64,000 bases of DNA from Alteromonas salexigens (GTDB taxonomy: Bacteria > Pseudomonadota > Gammaproteobacteria > Enterobacterales > Alteromonadaceae), in NCBI RefSeq assembly GCF_025628895.1, contig NZ_JAOTJC010000008.1, forward strand, positions 124,001-188,000. The letters run 5' to 3'. A model generated the notes under the pieces. That model worked only from the letters and a program-made list of their open reading frames with translations, had not been told where the DNA came from and did not search any database. A program made the translations under genes and the position numbers. Each line of letters starts with the position of its first letter. The stretch's first letter is position 1. Positions 34,888 to 43,869 of this stretch are shown piece after piece.

Positions 34888-36321
34888 ATGACTATTCAAT
34901 CGTTAGGTGTTGGCTCAGGACTTGCGCTTGACGATCTTGTCTCGCAATTGCTGGAAGCAGAACGGAAGCCGAAACAAGACCGTTTAGACAAACGGGAAGA
35001 GAAGATAGAGGCGGAAATTTCGGGCCTCGGCAAAATAAAGTCTAAATTATCTGACTTTAAAGATACCGTAGACGAGCTTCGCCGCGACAGCGATATTAAT
35101 GGTCGTGAACCTACTATTACCAATCCCTCTGAAGACAATGACGTGTTCAGCGCAGAAGCATCCAGCTCTGCGCTGCGCGGCAGTTATAAGGTTGCTGTCA
35201 CGCAACTGGCCGAAGGCAGCCGCATCGAAACCGAGGACAGTGCGTTTACCGCGTCCAGTGATGCGGTTCTTACCTCGGGCTCCGGCTCGTTATCCTTTTC
35301 GGTTGGCGCAAGTAACAATTTTACGATTAACGTCAGTGCCGGCATGACGCTGGCGCAGTTGCGTGAAGCCATTAATGACAGTGCAGATAATTTCGGCGTA
35401 AATGCGAACATCATCGACACCGGGACGGCCGCTGGTCCTAAACTGGTGTTCACGTCTGATATCACTGGCGCCGGTAATGACCTGGTTATAAATAATGATG
35501 GTGGCAATGCCGAACTGGATCGTGTCTCGACAACGGGCGGGACAGCGAATATCAATCCGGCTAACATCGATCCGGCAAAAAATGCCAAAGCGACTATCGA
35601 TGGTATTCTGGTAGAAAGTGAGAGTAATAAGTTCGAAAATACCATTCAGAATGTGACTTTCGAAGCCAAAGAATTGTCACCAGAGGACGCCGCCGGCAAT
35701 CCCATCACATCAAAACTGGAAATTGGCTTCGACCGTGAAGGGCTGGAAAAGAAAGTTCGGGATTTTGTAGAAAACTACAATAAATTACAGACAGAAATCC
35801 AGAATCTGACTAAGTACGGTGAGTCAGAGTTAGAAGAAGACGGTGCGCTGGCCGGTGACTCGCTGTTACGGGGGATTCAGGGAGGACTAGCCTCGATTGT
35901 GGGTGGCAGTGTCTCATCATCGTCTCTGGGGGGATTATTCCAGCTGGGTATTGAGATTGATTCCGATGGCAAACTGGAAATAGGTGATACTGACTTTGGA
36001 CTGGGCTCGGGTGAAGACCGCTTAAAAGATGCGCTGGAAGATAACTTTGATGAAATTGCCAAGTTATTTACCGACGAGCAGGAGGGTATCGCTACCCGAA
36101 TGTACGAATTTGCCGACCAGTATACGTCCTACAGTGGTTTGATAAGTCTGCGTGAGCGTTCGGCGAAAGATGATCGGGATCAGCTGGGCGAAGACCGCGA
36201 AAAACTGGAATTACGCATGCTCAACTACGAGCAGATTTTACGAGACAAATATTTAAATCTTGACCAGACCGTCGCGCAACTGAACCAGACGGGTTCAGCA
36301 CTATTGGCCGCGTTAGGGTAA
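34888..36321 (+). CDS. fliD: flagellar filament cap protein FliD (HAP2)
   Basis: A 477-residue cap protein. It starts SLGVGSGLALDDLVSQLLEAERKPKQDRLD, a FliD N-terminal signature, has an extended central region with repeated beta segments, and ends in a coiled-coil helix (LEDREKLELRMLNYEQILRDKYLNLDQTVAQLN). It organises flagellin insertion at the filament tip. It is 12 bases after flaG. Confidence 0.95.
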   Translation: MTIQSLGVGSGLALDDLVSQLLEAERKPKQDRLDKREEKIEAEISGLGKIKSKLSDFKDTVDELRRDSDINGREPTITNPSEDNDVFSAEASSSALRGSYKVAVTQLAEGSRIETEDSAFTASSDAVLTSGSGSLSFSVGASNNFTINVSAGMTLAQLREAINDSADNFGVNANIIDTGTAAGPKLVFTSDITGAGNDLVINNDGGNAELDRVSTTGGTANINPANIDPAKNAKATIDGILVESESNKFENTIQNVTFEAKELSPEDAAGNPITSKLEIGFDREGLEKKVRDFVENYNKLQTEIQNLTKYGESELEEDGALAGDSLLRGIQGGLASIVGGSVSSSSLGGLFQLGIEIDSDGKLEIGDTDFGLGSGEDRLKDALEDNFDEIAKLFTDEQEGIATRMYEFADQYTSYSGLISLRERSAKDDRDQLGEDREKLELRMLNYEQILRDKYLNLDQTVAQLNQTGSALLAALG

Positions 36322-36340
36322 CGGGTAGCTAGGAGTATTT

Positions 36341-36769
36341 ATGGCACTTACAGGAATCAACGCTTACCGCAAGGGTAATACAAAACAAGATGTGGCGTCA
36401 GCCGATCCTCATCGTCTTACTCTGATGCTCATGCAAGGCGCGCTAGACCGCACAGCCTATGCTAAGGGCGCCATGGAGCGCAAGGAGTACGCCGCCAAAG
36501 GGGAGTATATTTCCAAGGCGTCAGCAATTATTATTCATTTGCGGGACACGTTGGATTTGGATGTAGGAGGCGAGACGGCTCAGAATATGTACGCGCTGTA
36601 TGACTACATGGTTGAGCGGTTAAACGATGCGCATGTAAAGAATGACTTGAAGATGCTGGATGAAGTCACTAGCCTGTTAACACCCATTCGTGACGCTTGG
36701 GTTCAGATCCCTGAAAGCGCTAAACAAGAAGCGTTTGAAGCCCAGCGTCAAAAACGACAAGCTGTGTGA
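36341..36769 (+). CDS. fliS: flagellar export chaperone FliS
   Basis: A 142-residue flagellin chaperone. Family motifs: AYRKGNTKQDVASADPHRLTLMLMQGAL, the RKEYAAKGEYISKASAII helix, and DLDVGGETAQNMYALYDYMVERLNDA. FliS binds the flagellin C-terminus before export. The stop overlaps the next start (GTGTGA). Confidence 0.96.
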   Translation: MALTGINAYRKGNTKQDVASADPHRLTLMLMQGALDRTAYAKGAMERKEYAAKGEYISKASAIIIHLRDTLDLDVGGETAQNMYALYDYMVERLNDAHVKNDLKMLDEVTSLLTPIRDAWVQIPESAKQEAFEAQRQKRQAV

Positions 36770-37077
36770 ACGCGAACGACCTAAACCATTCTTATACCCC
36801 GGCTGCGCTTAGAGAAATTAACGAAAGCCTCTCTGCGCAGCTAGAGGACCCCTCTGCTTCTGATGTAAAACGGATCAACGCCCTGTTGAAAATCCGTGAT
36901 GAATTTATCGCTGGTCACCTGGAAGTTTTAGACGCTGAGAAAAAACAAGCATTTGCCAATGCAGAGCTAAGTGTCAATAATAGGCTCAAAGAGGTGGCGC
37001 AGACCTTGCTACAATCAGCAAAAGATGATGTATCTCAGTTCGTTCGCAGCAGAGCAGCTGCAAAAAAATACGAGTGA
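36766..37077 (+). CDS. FliT-position small helical protein
   Basis: A 103-residue, highly charged protein predicted to be mostly helical (LREINESLSAQLEDPS, then EVLDAEKKQAFANAELSVNNRLKEVAQTLL). It occupies the place of fliT after fliS and overlaps it by four bases. FliT binds FliD and FlhDC in enterics, but sequence resemblance here is too weak to assign the name. The start is GTG at 36766. Confidence 0.75.
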   Translation: MNANDLNHSYTPAALREINESLSAQLEDPSASDVKRINALLKIRDEFIAGHLEVLDAEKKQAFANAELSVNNRLKEVAQTLLQSAKDDVSQFVRSRAAAKKYE

Positions 37078-37200
37078 GAGTGTGCCCTCTCAAAGCTAAC
37101 TCACAACTGAGTATGGCTTCATCTTTAAATTAATACGGTTGCGGTTTGAAATCACGAAAAGAATCGTCGCCTGAATAACAATAACAACCGAGTGCTCGCT

Positions 37201-38205
37201 ATGACAGACTTCAATGACAAATCGATATTAATCACCGGGGGTACTGGCTCCTTTGGGCACAAGTTCGTCGATTTTCTTTTAAAGTCTGCCAGTCCCAGAA
37301 AAGTCATCATTTATTCCCGCGATGAACTTAAGCAGTTCGAAATGCAGCAAAAGTTTACCGACCCTTGCATGCGCTATTTTATCGGAGACGTCAGAGATAA
37401 TGAGCGGTTGAAAACTGCCATGAAAGACGTTGATTATGTGGTACATGCTGCAGCGTTAAAGCAGGTTCCGGCGGCAGAATACAATCCTAATGAATGTATT
37501 AAAACCAATATAAACGGGGCGCAAAACGTCATTGACGCGGCTATTGCAACCAACGTGTCGCGTGTGATTGCATTGTCTACAGATAAAGCTGCCAACCCGG
37601 TAAACCTTTACGGTGCCACTAAACTGGCCTCAGATAAATTATTCGTCGCAGCTAACAACATATCGGGTGCGAAGGGGCCACGCTTTTCGGTAGTACGTTA
37701 TGGCAACGTGGTAGGCTCCCGGGGGTCGGTGGTGCCATTCTATCGTCAACTTATTGCAGAAGGACGTGACCGTCTTCCTGTGACTCATCCCGAGATGACA
37801 CGCTTCTGGATTACCCTTGATGAGGGCGTTGAGTTTGTTGTAAAAAGCTTCTCACGTATGCAGGGGGGGGAAATTTTTGTTCCTAAAATCCCTTCTATTC
37901 GCATCGTCGATCTTGCGGAGGCGATGAGCGGCTCGGGAGATTTCGAAGTGGTAGGTATCCGGCCAGGAGAAAAGTTGCACGAAATTATGGTGCCCGAAGA
38001 AATGGCGCACCATACGGTGGAATTTGAGGATCATTATGTGATTGCACCGGCAATCACTTTTTTCGACAAAAACCTCGACTACACGAAGAATAAACTTGGT
38101 GAGTCTGGACGGCCTGCCACCGATAAATTTGAGTATCACTCAGGGACTAATCCCCATTTTCTGACAATAGGTGAATTGCGGGAGCTGGATAAAGTAACGT
38201 TATGA
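37201..38205 (+). CDS. pseB: UDP-GlcNAc 4,6-dehydratase (inverting) PseB
   Basis: First enzyme of CMP-pseudaminic acid synthesis; acts on UDP-GlcNAc with NADP(H). The 334-residue SDR has TGGTGSFGHKF for cofactor binding, the active-site TDKA (STDKAANPVNLYGATK) and the YxxxK motif in YGATK, and the PseB-type end (GEIFVPKIPSIRIVDLAEAM). ATG 37201 is chosen as start; a GTG lies three codons upstream. A run of eight G (37863-37870) encodes Gly-Gly in this gene. It starts the glycosylation locus. Confidence 0.97.
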   Translation: MTDFNDKSILITGGTGSFGHKFVDFLLKSASPRKVIIYSRDELKQFEMQQKFTDPCMRYFIGDVRDNERLKTAMKDVDYVVHAAALKQVPAAEYNPNECIKTNINGAQNVIDAAIATNVSRVIALSTDKAANPVNLYGATKLASDKLFVAANNISGAKGPRFSVVRYGNVVGSRGSVVPFYRQLIAEGRDRLPVTHPEMTRFWITLDEGVEFVVKSFSRMQGGEIFVPKIPSIRIVDLAEAMSGSGDFEVVGIRPGEKLHEIMVPEEMAHHTVEFEDHYVIAPAITFFDKNLDYTKNKLGESGRPATDKFEYHSGTNPHFLTIGELRELDKVTL

Positions 38206-39347
38206 TTCCCTATGGCAGACACTCTGTAAATCGTGATGATATTGATGCGGTTGTCGATGTTTTAGAAAACGAATTTTTAACCCAGGGTAGTCAGGTTCCG
38301 GCATTTGAGCGGGTATTATGTGAGTACACGGGGGCCAGATATGCTATCGCTTGTAACAGCGGTACCTCCGGGTTGCATTTAGCGTGTATGGCAGCGCAGG
38401 TTGAACCGGGCGATTTGGTCTGGACCTCACCAAACTCCTTTGCAGCATCTGCAAATTGCGCCCGTTATTGTGGCGCGGATGTGGACTTTGTGGATATTGA
38501 TCCGGCTACACGTAATCTCTGTCTGCAACAGCTGTCAGACAAACTTTCAGCAGCGCGTGCTGCAGGTCGGTTACCAAAGGTCATCATTGCGGTTCATTTC
38601 GCTGGTAGCAGTTGTGACATGAAGGCTATCAAAGAGCTGATAGCGCAAGACAATATTTTCCTTATTGAAGATGCCGCACACGGTTTGGGCGGGCGCGATG
38701 CGCAGGGCCGGCCCATCGGGAGTACTGCTCACTCAGACATGACCATCTTAAGCTTTCATCCGGTAAAGTCGATGACCACGGCTGAAGGCGGCGCTGTTCT
38801 CACTAATGATTCAGCACTGGCAGACAGGGTCCGCCTGCATGCAAGTCATGGTATAACCCGTGACCCGACGCAGTTCCCTGAAGACGAGCAGGCTCACAGC
38901 TGGTTTTACGCTCAGCAGTCACTGGGCTATAACTACCGGCTTAGCGATTTGCACGCAGCGTTGGGAAATAGTCAGATCCACCGTTTAGACGGGTTCATTA
39001 AAGCACGGCGAGAACTTGCCGGTAATTATCAACAGCAGTTGCGTGATTTACCCGTTAGACTGCCGGCATTCGACGCTAACAGTGCCTGGCACCTGTATGT
39101 GGTCGAATTAACCAAGCATAACCGGGCAAGCGTATTTAATGCGTTGCGTGAACGGGATATTGGCGTAAACGTTCACTATATCCCCATATATAAGCATCCT
39201 TATTACCAGCGCCTTGGGTTTCAGTCAAAACACTACCCGAATTGCGAAAAGTATTATCAATCCGCAATAACGTTGCCTCTATTTCCAGAGATGTCTGCCG
39301 ATATGCAAAACAAGGTAGTGTCTACAATGCATGAGGTACTCGCATGA
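38202..39347 (+). CDS. pseC: UDP-4-amino-4,6-dideoxy-AltNAc transaminase PseC
   Basis: Second pseudaminic acid step, a PLP-dependent aminotransferase using glutamate. The 381-residue protein is of the DegT/DnrJ/EryC1 family. Motifs: ACNSGTSGLHLACMA, LIEDAAHGLGG with the cofactor Asp, and SFHPVKSMTTAEGG with the PLP lysine. The GYNYRLSDLHAALG motif follows. It overlaps pseB by four bases and pseF by four (ATGA), indicating coupling. Confidence 0.96.
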   Translation: MIPYGRHSVNRDDIDAVVDVLENEFLTQGSQVPAFERVLCEYTGARYAIACNSGTSGLHLACMAAQVEPGDLVWTSPNSFAASANCARYCGADVDFVDIDPATRNLCLQQLSDKLSAARAAGRLPKVIIAVHFAGSSCDMKAIKELIAQDNIFLIEDAAHGLGGRDAQGRPIGSTAHSDMTILSFHPVKSMTTAEGGAVLTNDSALADRVRLHASHGITRDPTQFPEDEQAHSWFYAQQSLGYNYRLSDLHAALGNSQIHRLDGFIKARRELAGNYQQQLRDLPVRLPAFDANSAWHLYVVELTKHNRASVFNALRERDIGVNVHYIPIYKHPYYQRLGFQSKHYPNCEKYYQSAITLPLFPEMSADMQNKVVSTMHEVLA

Positions 39348-40048
39348 AGGTAGCGGTCATCCCGGCGCGGGGCGGCAGCAAACGTATTGTTGGAAAGAAT
39401 ATTCGCGACTTCGTGGGTAAACCCCTGATCGGTTATTCAATTGAGGCGGCTTTACGCAGTAATTTATTTGATGATGTGGTGGTGTCCACTGACTCAGCGC
39501 AGATCGCCGAAGTGGCATTGCAATATGGCGCAACACGGATCATCCAACGGCCGTCCGAGCTGGCGAACGATCATATTGGTACGTTTCCAGTGGTAAAGCA
39601 TGCCGTGGGTGAATACGAAGAAACGGTCGGGAAGGCGGACTACGTCTGCTGTGTTTATGCCACGGCGCCGTTTTTATCAGCGGAGAAGCTAACCGAAGGA
39701 TTACATAAACTCAAAGCCGATCAGCACAAACGCTTTGCGTTTTCTGTTACTACATTTCCTTTTCCTATCCAGCGGGCAATCAAGCTTGACCAGGGTGGCG
39801 TCACTCCTGTACAGCCCGATATGATTGGCATGCGCTCACAGGATTTAGAAGAGTGCTTTCACGATGCCGGCCAGTTCTATTGGGGCACCCGTGACGCCTG
39901 GATGGGCAATTTCCCTACGTTTGCGCCGCACAGTATTCCTATTATATTACCCCGCTATCTCGTACAGGACATTGATACGCCTGAAGACTGGCGCCGGGCT
40001 GAACTGATGTACCGCGCCTACTGCGAGACGGAGTCCCATGAAGGATAA
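39344..40048 (+). CDS. pseF: pseudaminic acid cytidylyltransferase PseF
   Basis: Final activation step, giving CMP-pseudaminic acid. The 234-residue protein has the CMP-sugar synthetase N-terminal VAVIPARGGSKRIVGKNIRDFVGKPLI and the VSTDSAQIAEVA and QDIDTPEDWRRAE motifs. It overlaps the next gene by 11 bases. Confidence 0.96.
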   Translation: MKVAVIPARGGSKRIVGKNIRDFVGKPLIGYSIEAALRSNLFDDVVVSTDSAQIAEVALQYGATRIIQRPSELANDHIGTFPVVKHAVGEYEETVGKADYVCCVYATAPFLSAEKLTEGLHKLKADQHKRFAFSVTTFPFPIQRAIKLDQGGVTPVQPDMIGMRSQDLEECFHDAGQFYWGTRDAWMGNFPTFAPHSIPIILPRYLVQDIDTPEDWRRAELMYRAYCETESHEG

Positions 40049-40979
40049 GATTTTAATCATTCGCATGGCCGACCCCGGTGATGTACTGGCCATTGGCCTG
40101 CCGGCGCTGCGCTATTTTCAGCATCATTACCCGCAAGCAGATATTACGTTTCTGACTCACGGTAACAGTGCCACCTTTATTGAAATGGGTGCGCCCGGTG
40201 TGCCGGTTATCACCCTGCCTCAGGGGGAGTGGTCTGATAATATTGTTGAGGCCATGGAGCAGTTTCTTGGCCTAGCCGAAAAGATTGTTGCCGGAGGATT
40301 TACCCGAATCATCAATTTTGACACAGCATTTATGCCCTGCTTTCTGGCTCGCTTTCTGAAAGATGCCGGTGAGCCCATCGAAGGCAACGTATTGTCATAT
40401 CCTATTGGTGAATTAATTACCGGACTGCAACAACAAACCCTTTCTCAGGAGCAGGTTAATAACCCCGAACACTATATCAGCAGCAGCTGGCTGACTTTCG
40501 GACAATGGTTTACCCCCTGGTGGGAGTCGCCTAACCCGCCGGAGCAGGGGTATCCCGGATTCTTTCTGAACCGGTGCTGTAACCTCACCAACCTGCAACT
40601 TGACATGCAGCTGCCGGTATCTGAGAAGGATAAAGGCGCCAGGCAGGTCAGTGTCTGTCTGGACAATGTGGCGCCTTCACTGCTGGATACCCAGGCATTT
40701 TTAGAGGGGCTGCAACGCAATGATATCCGTTATACCCTGATTGATTCCGGTGCAGAAATTGAGTCCTCACTCAGCCAAATCGCGGCATCGTCGCTGCTGA
40801 TCACTCAGCCATCTGCCTATCAATGGTACGCCACTGCCACGCAAACACCGGTGTTGCTGGTATGTGGCGACTTTGACCCACGTCTTACCATGCCCGACTT
40901 TGCAACCAATCGGGGGCAAACAGTAGATGCAAATACCTTGGTCAACGACGTAATAGATTTATTAAAGGAGCAACCATGA
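40038..40979 (+). CDS. GT9-like glycosyltransferase (heptosyltransferase fold)
   Basis: A 313-residue protein that begins KILIIRMADPGDVLAIGLPALRYFQHHYPQADITFLT, the start typical of GT9 ADP-heptose transferases. The C-terminal half is shorter and less typical: LLITQPSAYQWYATATQTPVLLVCGDFDP is the position of the nucleotide-binding motif, but no strong heptosyltransferase site is seen. It lies between pseF and pseI, an unusual place, so it might transfer an extra sugar onto the flagellin glycan. The donor is unknown. Confidence 0.7.
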   Translation: MKDKILIIRMADPGDVLAIGLPALRYFQHHYPQADITFLTHGNSATFIEMGAPGVPVITLPQGEWSDNIVEAMEQFLGLAEKIVAGGFTRIINFDTAFMPCFLARFLKDAGEPIEGNVLSYPIGELITGLQQQTLSQEQVNNPEHYISSSWLTFGQWFTPWWESPNPPEQGYPGFFLNRCCNLTNLQLDMQLPVSEKDKGARQVSVCLDNVAPSLLDTQAFLEGLQRNDIRYTLIDSGAEIESSLSQIAASSLLITQPSAYQWYATATQTPVLLVCGDFDPRLTMPDFATNRGQTVDANTLVNDVIDLLKEQP

Positions 40980-42034
40980 CCGGTTCCATCCAGTTGGGCG
41001 ACGTTGCCATTGGGCAAGATTCACCGCCTTTTATCATCGCTGAATTAAGTGGTAACCACGGACAAGACCTGGCGTTAGCCGAGAGGATGGTGGATGCGGC
41101 TGCCGACGCCGGGGCTCATGCAATTAAACTACAAACTTACACTGCAGACTCGATGACGCTTGACGTCCAAAGCAGTGATTTTGTTATCGGCGAGTCTGAC
41201 AGCCTGTGGGCAGGTGAGCGGTTACACGCGCTATACGAAAAAGCAGCTACGCCCTACGAATGGCACGAAGCACTTTTTGCCCGCGCCAGGCAGCGCGCCA
41301 TGCTGGCATTCAGCTCCCCGTTTGATGCTGACGCGGTAGATTTTTTAGATGGTCTGGATGTGCCATGTTTTAAGATTGCCTCTTTTGAATTAACGGACCT
41401 GCCCCTGATTGCACATGCTGCCAGTAAGGGGAAACCGTTAATTATGTCTACCGGGATGGCGTCGTTAAGGGAGATTGAAGAAGCGGTGGCGTGCGCTAAT
41501 GCCCATGGCTGTGAGGATATTATTCTGCTGAAATGTACAAGCACATACCCAGCAGAGCCGGATAATACAAACCTGCGCACTATTCCAAACATGCGCGATG
41601 CGTTTGGTTGCCAGGTAGGTTTGAGTGATCACTCTGGCGGTATCGGCGTTGCCGTGGCTTCTGTCGCTCTGGGCGCAACAGTAATAGAAAAGCATTTCGT
41701 GCTGGACCGCCGGGATGGCGGCGTCGACGCCGAATTCTCGCTGGAACCTGCAGAGCTGGCTTCCTTGGTTACGGAAACACACCGGGCCTGGCAGGGTCTT
41801 GGCCAGGTCAGGTATGGCGGTACGCAAGCAGAAGCGGCAGCGAAGCAGTACCGGCGTTCTATTTATGTCAGTCAACCCGTAAAAGCCGGTGACGTGCTGG
41901 ATGCTTCCAATTTAAAAATTGTTCGCCCGGCCTTCGGAATGGCACCACGGCACTGGAATGAGGTGCTGGGTAAAGTGGCGGCCACCGACATGGCTAAAGG
42001 TACGGCGTTGAAATGGGAGCATATTCGCCAGTGA
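40976..42034 (+). CDS. pseI: pseudaminic acid synthase PseI
   Basis: Condenses 2,4-diacetamido-2,4,6-trideoxy-L-altrose with PEP to give pseudaminic acid. The 352-residue NeuB family protein shows IIAELSGNHGQDLALAERMVDAA, AIKLQTYTADSMT, VGLSDHSGG and VIEKHFVLDR, and a C-terminal SAF/antifreeze-like domain (RRSIYVSQPVKAGDVLDASNLKIVRP). The stop overlaps the pseG start region. Confidence 0.96.
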   Translation: MTGSIQLGDVAIGQDSPPFIIAELSGNHGQDLALAERMVDAAADAGAHAIKLQTYTADSMTLDVQSSDFVIGESDSLWAGERLHALYEKAATPYEWHEALFARARQRAMLAFSSPFDADAVDFLDGLDVPCFKIASFELTDLPLIAHAASKGKPLIMSTGMASLREIEEAVACANAHGCEDIILLKCTSTYPAEPDNTNLRTIPNMRDAFGCQVGLSDHSGGIGVAVASVALGATVIEKHFVLDRRDGGVDAEFSLEPAELASLVTETHRAWQGLGQVRYGGTQAEAAAKQYRRSIYVSQPVKAGDVLDASNLKIVRPAFGMAPRHWNEVLGKVAATDMAKGTALKWEHIRQ

Positions 42035-43044
42035 CGCGCTTAGTTTTTTGGGTCGAGGCAAGCCAGGAATCGGGGGTTGGCCATCTGTTTCGCTGTATGG
42101 CTCTGGCACAAGCCGCAGAAGAACAGGGGCTGGAAAGTGTTTTTGTGCTTACACCTGAAGCAGCAGCGATTGCCCGGGCACAACATGAGTGGAACTTTGC
42201 CGTCAAAACTGTAAACGGGTCTGAGTCAGCCGACGCAGTGGCTGCGCTTCTGTCTGACTATATTTCGGCAGTGTTGATTGTCGATGGATATAGCTTGCCG
42301 ATAAACGAGGTTAATGAGCTCTCCGGGCATGCAGCTGCGATGGTAGTGATGGATGATGGTGAGCAGCGCTTAATTGCCAATGCAGCTGTGATTGTAAACC
42401 CAGCCACGCAGGCGCTGGATGAAAATTATCGGCTGGCCGCACCGCATGCAATAGTGTGCAGCGGCGAAGACTATCGGCTGTTACGTCGTGATTTCCAGCA
42501 TTGGCGGCCACTCCCTATGGACCAGCGAAACGGAATCGTTATTAATTTTGGCGGCAGTGATCCCTCGAGAATGACGGCGCCTTTGGTCGCAGCGTTGGAG
42601 TCTGCAGGGGCGACTATGCCAATACGGGTGATCACAGGTGCTGCTAACCCACATGTCGAAGAAGTCCGCGACGTATGTAAGCGCGTGAGCTATCCTGTCC
42701 AACATGTGCATGACTGCCAGGATATGCCTGCTGCCTGGGGCCACGCAAAGCTGGCTATAAGTGCAGCGGGAGGAAGCCAGTTTGAGCTTGGGGTGTGCCA
42801 GACTCCGGCGCTGCTCATAGCTATCGCTACAAATCAGTTGGCGGCAGCGAATCATGCCCAAAGCCAAGGATGGTGTGAGCTACTCCATGCAGACGTAGAG
42901 AAGATCGCGAAAAGGGCTATCGCACTTTATAGTGACCCCGACGGGTTGGAAAAGATGCATGGAAAAGCAACCGGCAGATACACCTCAACCGGTGCCCGTA
43001 AGGTATTGGAAAAAATTGCAAGAGCATTAGATGATCGTAGTTGA
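42031..43044 (+). CDS. pseG: UDP-diacetamido-trideoxy-L-altrose hydrolase PseG
   Basis: Removes UDP from the nucleotide sugar, before PseI. The 337-residue protein has GT-B-like halves: VEASQESGVGHLFRCMALAQAAEEQ, the mid motif INFGGSDPSRMTAPLV, and AISAAGGSQFELGVCQTP. GTG at 42031 is preferred because it starts the protein at the conserved strand and overlaps the pseI stop as GTGA; an ATG at 42013 would add six residues. Confidence 0.93.
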   Translation: MTRLVFWVEASQESGVGHLFRCMALAQAAEEQGLESVFVLTPEAAAIARAQHEWNFAVKTVNGSESADAVAALLSDYISAVLIVDGYSLPINEVNELSGHAAAMVVMDDGEQRLIANAAVIVNPATQALDENYRLAAPHAIVCSGEDYRLLRRDFQHWRPLPMDQRNGIVINFGGSDPSRMTAPLVAALESAGATMPIRVITGAANPHVEEVRDVCKRVSYPVQHVHDCQDMPAAWGHAKLAISAAGGSQFELGVCQTPALLIAIATNQLAAANHAQSQGWCELLHADVEKIAKRAIALYSDPDGLEKMHGKATGRYTSTGARKVLEKIARALDDRS

Positions 43045-43627
43045 ACCTTATGCCGACAGTGTAAAAATCACTGGCTATCAAATTGAGCTTAAGCCTGTCG
43101 GGAAAGAAGACCTGGACTTGTTGCTCACCTGGCGTAATAGCGTCCCGATTAGGCAACGAATGATAAATGATGCTGTAATAAGCCGTGAGGATCACTATGC
43201 CTGGTATCAGCGGTTGCAGCGTGATCTTAGCCAGCGCCATTGGCTGGTGAGTTATAAAGGTCGCCCAATCGGGTCGACGAATGTCAGAACACGCAAATCA
43301 GGGTTGGCAGTGACGGAGGCCGCTCAACTGGAGCCTGGCCTGTACATAGGCGAAGAACGTTTCCAGGGAAATCTTATTGCGTTTGCCCCGACTCTGGCCT
43401 TGTATGACTATTGTTTCGGGGAGCTTAATATTCAAAGTATGGTTGCTGTAATCAAAGCAGAAAATACGGCGGCATTGAAATATAACCTACAGCTTGGGTA
43501 TCAAACCATCAGACAGCAAGACTGGGTTGAAATGTCCTTGCAAAGCTCTTGTTACCAACGGCACAATGAAAACATTAAAAAATTGCTGTCGCGCCCGCGA
43601 CGGACGGCATCTAAGGGAACAGAGTGA
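43031..43627 (+). CDS. pseH: PseH-type GNAT acetyltransferase
   Basis: Acetylates the 4-amino group of UDP-4-amino-4,6-dideoxy-AltNAc with acetyl-CoA. The 198-residue GNAT protein begins with LKPVGKEDLDLLLTWRNSVPIRQRM, the PseH-like substrate motif. It has LEPGLYIGEERFQGN and the acetyl-CoA binding region up to IKAENTAALKYNLQLGYQ. It overlaps pseG by 14 bases. With this gene the pseudaminic acid pathway is complete in the window. Confidence 0.88.
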   Translation: MIVVEPYADSVKITGYQIELKPVGKEDLDLLLTWRNSVPIRQRMINDAVISREDHYAWYQRLQRDLSQRHWLVSYKGRPIGSTNVRTRKSGLAVTEAAQLEPGLYIGEERFQGNLIAFAPTLALYDYCFGELNIQSMVAVIKAENTAALKYNLQLGYQTIRQQDWVEMSLQSSCYQRHNENIKKLLSRPRRTASKGTE

Positions 43628-43869
43628 CAAACGAGAAAAAGTTAACCCAGGCATTTGTATCCGCTCTTAGCATTGATGAGGCGCAGGTTGTTGACTCGCT
43701 TCAATACAATACCATTAAAGAATGGGATTCGACCGCGCATATGGTGTTAATCGCAGAGCTTGAAGACGCCTTTGACGTGATGTTAGATACAGACGATATC
43801 ATTGATATGAGCTCTGTCGCGAAAGCAAAGACAATCTTGCAGCGATATGATGTCGAATTCAGTGACTAA
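43624..43869 (+). CDS. acyl carrier protein
   Basis: An 81-residue acidic protein with the phosphopantetheine attachment site in EWDSTAHMVLIAELEDAF, where the Ser of WDS carries the prosthetic group. It is a separate ACP, not the fatty acid synthase one, and starts as GTG overlapping the end of pseH by four bases. It should shuttle an acyl group for the neighbouring reductase and ligase proteins. Confidence 0.92.
   Translation: MTNEKKLTQAFVSALSIDEAQVVDSLQYNTIKEWDSTAHMVLIAELEDAFDVMLDTDDIIDMSSVAKAKTILQRYDVEFSD

Noticed and set aside
35184..35645. long antisense frame in fliD
   Set aside because: It mirrors the codon pattern of fliD and has low-complexity Ser/Pro/Ala composition, with no ribosome site.
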